The position numbers and the translations under genes are program-made. The notes beneath the pieces were generated by a model, which saw nothing but the letters and a program-made list of their open reading frames with translations, did no database searches and was not told the DNA's origin. This document shows positions 6,746-9,687 of a stretch of 9,687 nt of DNA, one piece after another. Numbering within the stretch: the stretch's first letter is position 1; each line of letters opens with the position of its first letter. Source of the stretch: Candidatus Njordarchaeota archaeon. GTDB lineage: Archaea; Asgardarchaeota; Njordarchaeia; Njordarchaeales; Njordarchaeaceae. Where the stretch lies: the NCBI GenBank assembly GCA_029856055.1, contig JAHQWF010000082.1, positions 1-9,687 on the forward strand, given 5' to 3'.

Positions 6746-6981
6746 GTTATCTGAGTGAGATAATAAGTGTAAGGATCCCAAAGGAGTTAAAAAGGAAACT
6801 TGATTTACTTAGGGATAAGGTAAAATGGAGCAAGGAAATACGAGCTTTTCTTGAAAAGAGGGTTGAGGAGCTTTTGCGTGAAAACGCGGTTGAGTCCGCT
6901 AATAAAATTATAGAAAAACTCCCTCAAATACCTAAAGGTACAGCTGTAAAGTATGTGAGGGAGGATCGTGATAGTCATTGA
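6742..6981 (+). CDS. vapB: VapB-type ribbon-helix-helix antitoxin
   Basis: This gene encodes 79 residues. Residues 7-13 (IISVRIP) form the DNA-binding beta strand of a ribbon-helix-helix fold, followed by two helices (about 14-27, KELKRKLDLLRD, and 30-48, SKEIRAFLEKRVEELLREN). The tail 49-79 should wrap the toxin. The fold and the overlapping vapC make an antitoxin the natural call. As a dimer it should bind its own promoter and repress the pair, with tighter binding when in complex with the toxin. The GTG start at 6742 is the only standard start after the upstream in-frame stop at 6727; an alternative CTG at 6751 would give a protein beginning with SEIISVRIP, a common look for these antitoxins. 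It overlaps vapC by 14 bp. Confidence 0.85.
   Translation: MSYLSEIISVRIPKELKRKLDLLRDKVKWSKEIRAFLEKRVEELLRENAVESANKIIEKLPQIPKGTAVKYVREDRDSH
6955..6964 (+). promoter_or_regulatory. Purine-rich ribosome binding site for vapC
   Basis: GTGAGGGAGG ends three bases before the GTG at 6968, inside the end of vapB. It supports that GTG, which is required to keep the N-terminal PIN aspartate, and points to coupled translation. Confidence 0.5.
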
Positions 6982-7375
6982 TGCATCTGCGTTAGCGAAA
7001 TACATTTTAAAGGAGGAGAATTGGTTTGAAGTGAGCAATTATCTAAAGCGGGGAGTCTTATCAGTTGATCATATTATTAAAGAAGCAGGAAATGCAATTT
7101 GGAAGCACTTTATTCTACGAAAAATGATAGACAAAGATACTGCAAACGATTTATTTAAATTATTATTCAGGTTTATAGAATCTAAAGTTTTAATTTTAGA
7201 ACCAGAGTCAAAATTCTTGGAATCTGCGTTTAAAATAGCTATAGATAATAAGATTACTCTCTATGACGCAATCTACCTAGCTCAAGCTAAACAATACGGA
7301 GAACTATTAACAAGCGACAAGAGGCAATCTAAAATAGCTGAAACCCTCGGAATAAAGGTTCACTTTATAGAGTAA
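6968..7375 (+). CDS. vapC: VapC-type PIN-domain ribonuclease toxin
   Basis: This gene encodes 135 residues, the normal length of a single PIN domain. The acidic residues that hold Mg2+ or Mn2+ are all present: D5 in MIVIDAS, E39 in IIKEAGNAIW, D100 in TLYDAIYLAQA and D117 in LLTSDKRQ. It should cut specific cytoplasmic RNAs when freed from the antitoxin. The GTG start at 6968 is fixed by D5 and a purine-rich site just before it. The gene overlaps vapB by 14 bp in a different frame, typical of a coupled toxin-antitoxin operon. All catalytic residues are intact, so the toxin should be active. It lies next to a decayed gene and a gene-poor stretch, consistent with an acquired module. Confidence 0.9.
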   Translation: MIVIDASALAKYILKEENWFEVSNYLKRGVLSVDHIIKEAGNAIWKHFILRKMIDKDTANDLFKLLFRFIESKVLILEPESKFLESAFKIAIDNKITLYDAIYLAQAKQYGELLTSDKRQSKIAETLGIKVHFIE

Positions 7376-7416
7376 TACAACCATACAACCAAAAAAGGTT
7401 AAAAGCGGCACGAATC

Positions 7417-7435
7417 TTTTTTTTTTAAAAAAAAA
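7417..7435. terminator. Bidirectional T10/A9 terminator candidate
   Basis: Ten T residues (7417-7426) are followed directly by nine A residues (7427-7435). On the plus strand the T-run lies 42 bp past the vapC stop and suits archaeal termination. On the minus strand the A-run reads as nine T residues and could stop transcripts from the peptidase gene, though about 290 bp past its stop. Confidence 0.55.
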
Positions 7436-7467
7436 CCAATATAGTTAGAAACCTTGATAAGATTCAG

Positions 7468-7501
7468 AAGCGAGAACTATCACTCAACAGCCAGCTCGCT
7501 T
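7468..7501. repeat. Inverted repeat with GC-containing 7-bp stem
   Basis: The arms aagcgag (7468-7474) and ctcgctt (7495-7501) are perfect reverse complements around a 20-nt loop. In an AT-rich spacer the GC content of the stem stands out. It is followed within three bases by a second hairpin. Confidence 0.45.
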
Positions 7502-7503
7502 TA

Positions 7504-7523
7504 AAGTTTTAATAATAAAACTT
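7504..7523. repeat. Perfect 8-bp hairpin with 4-nt loop
   Basis: The arms aagtttta (7504-7511) and taaaactt (7516-7523) flank the loop ataa. The stem is AT-rich. Together with the preceding hairpin it makes a compact two-stem element. Confidence 0.5.
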
Positions 7524-7529
7524 AACAGG

Positions 7530-7654
7530 TTAAAAAAGGTAATTCTTTATTTTCTTTTTTCTAGTTTCCTCTTAAAAGTCAGTTTAATAATGTCTTTGCT
7601 GATCATTTTACTATAATTCTCTCCCACTTATCAACTTTTCTGTACCTTTTTTAA
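7530..7654. repeat. 12-bp inverted repeat pair, about 100 bp apart
   Basis: TTAAAAAAGGTA (7530-7541) has its exact reverse complement at 7643-7654. The second arm also forms a small local hairpin (cctttttttaaagg-like, 7645-7657). The sequence is of low complexity, so chance is possible; a terminator pair or the ends of a decayed small element are alternatives. Confidence 0.35.
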
Positions 7655-7726
7655 AGGCAATTACAACTCAGTAGCTATACTGATATACAAAGGTTTAGAG
7701 TATTTGACATGTAGAATAATAGGAAA

Positions 7727-9619
7727 TTATTTCTGAATATTTAGCTTTAGAGCTTTATATACGAATGCTAGTATATCAGAGTTTTCTCTTAATCTAACTT
7801 CTGGTGCTGCTCCAGCATGACCGCTGGTAGTTTCTGTACGAAGATAAACAGATGCTCCAATATCTTTTAGTCTAGCAACGAATTTAAATGCGTGTGCTGG
7901 ATGTACTCTATCATCGTAGAGACCAGTATAGACTAGTGTCAATGGATATTCCACATCTTTTCTTATATTGTGGTAAGGGGAATACCTTATCAAGAATTCT
8001 CTATCCTTGGGGTCATCTGGATTCCCGTACTCAGGTATCCAAGCAGCTCCTATATAGAGTTTATGGAACCTCAACATGTCTAGAACAGGGTAGCCAATTA
8101 CTGCGCCATCTAATAAATCTGGTCTCTGAGTCATTGTTGCTCCTACTAATAATCCCCCATTACTACGCCCCATCGCTACTATCATGTATCCTGATTCTTT
8201 GTAGTGTTGTATAACAGAAATGAAATCGTTAAATACGTTTTGTTTATTTTCTCGCATTCCAGCTATATGCCATTTCTCACCATATTCTAGCCCTCCCCTT
8301 AAATTAGCTACAACGTAAGTTCCATCATTATCTAGGAATGGTATTATTACAGGTGAGAATGATGGAGTTATTGATATTCTGAATCCTCCATAACCATATA
8401 TTAGTGCCTTTTTATCTCTAGCATTTTTTCTCTTTACCTCGAAGTAATGGATATTTGTCCCATCATTAGATTCAACAAATCCCTCTTTTACTATGTAGTT
8501 TTTCTCTAATTCTAGTTTGTCAATCAGTTCTAAATCGTCCTTTAATCTGTAGATTCTATATGGTATCCAGAAAGATTCATACTTGAATACAGCTTCTTTA
8601 CCGTTCGAAAATAGAACTCTAATTGATCCTGAAGGGGTAAATTTTATATCTCTAATAAATCTCCCACCTAGATCATATATCCTTAAAATTGAGGATGCAT
8701 CAACCAAGTAATGAACGATTAGGTATCGTTCCGTGACAGTTGCATCTTGCAACGGATAATCCCATTCACCTATAACTTCCCTTTCTTCACCATCTTCTCT
8801 CTTTGCAATAATTCGACCTAAACCATTTTTATCATAAATGGCTATTAGATACTCCTTTTGAATGAAATCTATTGGATGGGCAGGAACACCCTTATTCTCA
8901 AAAATGATTTTCCATGAATCCGGCTCTCCTAGATTCCCTCCATAAATGGTGCTTTCTTTCCATCCGTATGAAGAAGTTACGATTGCTTTCTCTGTAAAAT
9001 TGGATTTCTGGAGAGAAAGGAAATAAGCTGTGCCTAATCCATGTCCAAAAATCATTTCTTCTAACTCATTCTGTCTTAGAAATATCCTTGTTGCTGGAGG
9101 ATTAACCCCATCTGGTGTTTTTTCCTTTCTGAAAAATCTGACGTAGTAGTATTTATTTTTATCTAGCCAAACAATGCTCCATATTGATCCCTCTAATTCA
9201 TCTATCATTTCTCTCGAACTCATATCTATGAATCTAACTTTACCAACATCTGCACCACCATAAGAATAGCTATAGGCTAATACGCTACCATCTTCCTTAG
9301 CAATAAAGTATTGAATTATGTAATCCTTGCCAAACTCTAACGAAGAAACAATCTTCTCTTTTTCCCCATTTTTATCAATAAAAACAATATTATAGGAATT
9401 TCTATCCCTCTCCAAAACAAAGTATCCAGTCTCGACTGGTTGAATATAGATTATCTGCTTAAGATTATAATATTTCTCTATCTCACTGTATAGCTTCTTA
9501 GGTAAATCACCTAAAAATTCTCTGAGTCTCTTATTCTCCTCCTCTACAAATCTCGAAACTTTCTCATCCTTAACATTTTCCATCCATATAAAGGGATCAT
9601 CAATAGACAATTTTAACAC
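7727..9619 (-). CDS. Prolyl oligopeptidase (serine peptidase family S9A)
   Basis: This gene encodes 630 residues of a cytoplasmic serine peptidase that cuts short peptides after proline. Residues 1-50 resemble the family's N-terminal helix (DDPFIWMENV, then FVEEENKRL). Residues about 55-370 form the beta-propeller that screens substrates by size, and about 375-630 form the alpha/beta-hydrolase domain. Family landmarks are YGYGGF (408-413), ANLRGG and EYGEKWH (438-450), the nucleophile S486 in GRSNGG (484-489), D569 with substrate-binding R571 in DDRV (569-572), and H601 in SGHAG. The catalytic triad is complete. The protein is somewhat shorter than the roughly 700 residues of the mammalian enzyme, mostly in the propeller. 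There is no signal peptide. The GTG start at 9619 fits the promoter at 9651-9660 and gives the expected N-terminus. The gene stands alone and converges on vapC. Confidence 0.92.
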   Translation of the reverse strand: MLKLSIDDPFIWMENVKDEKVSRFVEEENKRLREFLGDLPKKLYSEIEKYYNLKQIIYIQPVETGYFVLERDRNSYNIVFIDKNGEKEKIVSSLEFGKDYIIQYFIAKEDGSVLAYSYSYGGADVGKVRFIDMSSREMIDELEGSIWSIVWLDKNKYYYVRFFRKEKTPDGVNPPATRIFLRQNELEEMIFGHGLGTAYFLSLQKSNFTEKAIVTSSYGWKESTIYGGNLGEPDSWKIIFENKGVPAHPIDFIQKEYLIAIYDKNGLGRIIAKREDGEEREVIGEWDYPLQDATVTERYLIVHYLVDASSILRIYDLGGRFIRDIKFTPSGSIRVLFSNGKEAVFKYESFWIPYRIYRLKDDLELIDKLELEKNYIVKEGFVESNDGTNIHYFEVKRKNARDKKALIYGYGGFRISITPSFSPVIIPFLDNDGTYVVANLRGGLEYGEKWHIAGMRENKQNVFNDFISVIQHYKESGYMIVAMGRSNGGLLVGATMTQRPDLLDGAVIGYPVLDMLRFHKLYIGAAWIPEYGNPDDPKDREFLIRYSPYHNIRKDVEYPLTLVYTGLYDDRVHPAHAFKFVARLKDIGASVYLRTETTSGHAGAAPEVRLRENSDILAFVYKALKLNIQK

Positions 9620-9650
9620 CGAATTAAATCACACAACAAAAATTATTTTT

Positions 9651-9660
9651 ATTATAAAAA
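9651..9660 (-). promoter_or_regulatory. TATA-like box of the prolyl oligopeptidase gene
   Basis: The minus strand reads tttttataat here. The usual spacing predicts a transcript start near 9629, ten bases before the GTG at 9619, so the mRNA would have almost no leader, as is common in Sulfolobales. No Shine-Dalgarno site is visible. Confidence 0.6.
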
Positions 9661-9687
9661 ATAGTTTTTAACTAGGGTTTATCAAGG

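Larger units (their letters stand above)
7376..7726. other. Convergent intergenic region without genes
   Basis: No open frame with coding character was found in these 350 bp between the vapC stop and the stop of the minus-strand peptidase gene. The region holds a T10/A9 tract (7417-7435), two adjacent hairpins (7468-7523), a 12-bp inverted repeat pair around 7530 and 7643, and a pyrimidine-rich run on the plus strand (about 7545-7561). These fit transcription termination from both sides; a small structured RNA is possible but not shown. Confidence 0.5.

Noticed and set aside
6805..7038. Minus-strand open frame of 77 codons
   Set aside because: It is antisense to the well-supported vapB-vapC junction.
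1..9687. CRISPR arrays, tRNA or rRNA genes, C/D box RNAs
   Set aside because: No regularly spaced repeats, cloverleaf-like sequence or paired C and D boxes were found by eye outside coding regions.

Overview
The window reads as a chromosomal segment of a thermoacidophilic crenarchaeon, most likely Sulfolobales. It is strongly AT-rich, has archaeal TATA-like boxes upstream of genes, uses GTG starts freely, ends transcription units with T-tracts, and carries a gene set familiar from Sulfolobus relatives: a CopB-type copper ATPase, an archaeal UppP homologue, VapBC and an S9A prolyl oligopeptidase. The order-level assignment is inference; no rRNA or tRNA gene is present to anchor it.

Layout. 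Positions 1-282 hold the 3' end of a plus-strand membrane-protein gene that enters from the left. Convergent to it lies copB (321-2384, minus), a heavy-metal P1B ATPase with a His-rich N-terminus and a CPH metal-site motif. Upstream of copB on the same strand is a translationally coupled pair: an AAA+ ATPase of the Mg-chelatase ChlI/BchI type (3749-4849) overlapping by 8 bp a VWA/MIDAS protein of the ChlD type (2521-3756). A divergent promoter region (4850-5028) separates this pair from a plus-strand uppP-like polyprenyl-diphosphate phosphatase (5050-5886).

Right half. Positions 5887-7726 look like an accessory pocket: gene-poor sequence, a decayed gene with several frameshifts that once encoded a small zinc-ribbon-type protein (6159-6644), an intact vapB-vapC toxin-antitoxin pair (6742-7375), and a 350-bp convergent intergenic region with a T10/A9 tract and several inverted repeats. 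A minus-strand prolyl oligopeptidase gene (7727-9619) with its promoter at the right edge closes the window.

How the parts work together. The AAA+/VWA pair should form one ATP-driven metal-chelatase-like or chaperone-like complex; its substrate subunit (a CobN/ChlH-like protein) is not in the window, so the client is unknown. CopB exports copper or silver and has its own promoter, so its adjacency to the AAA+/VWA pair is suggestive but not proof of a shared role. UppP recycles a polyprenyl carrier and the oligopeptidase trims peptides; both look like monocistronic housekeeping genes. The clearest candidates for something not well described are the chelatase-like pair with its reduced cysteine cluster, the decayed zinc-ribbon gene, and the structured region between vapC and the peptidase gene.
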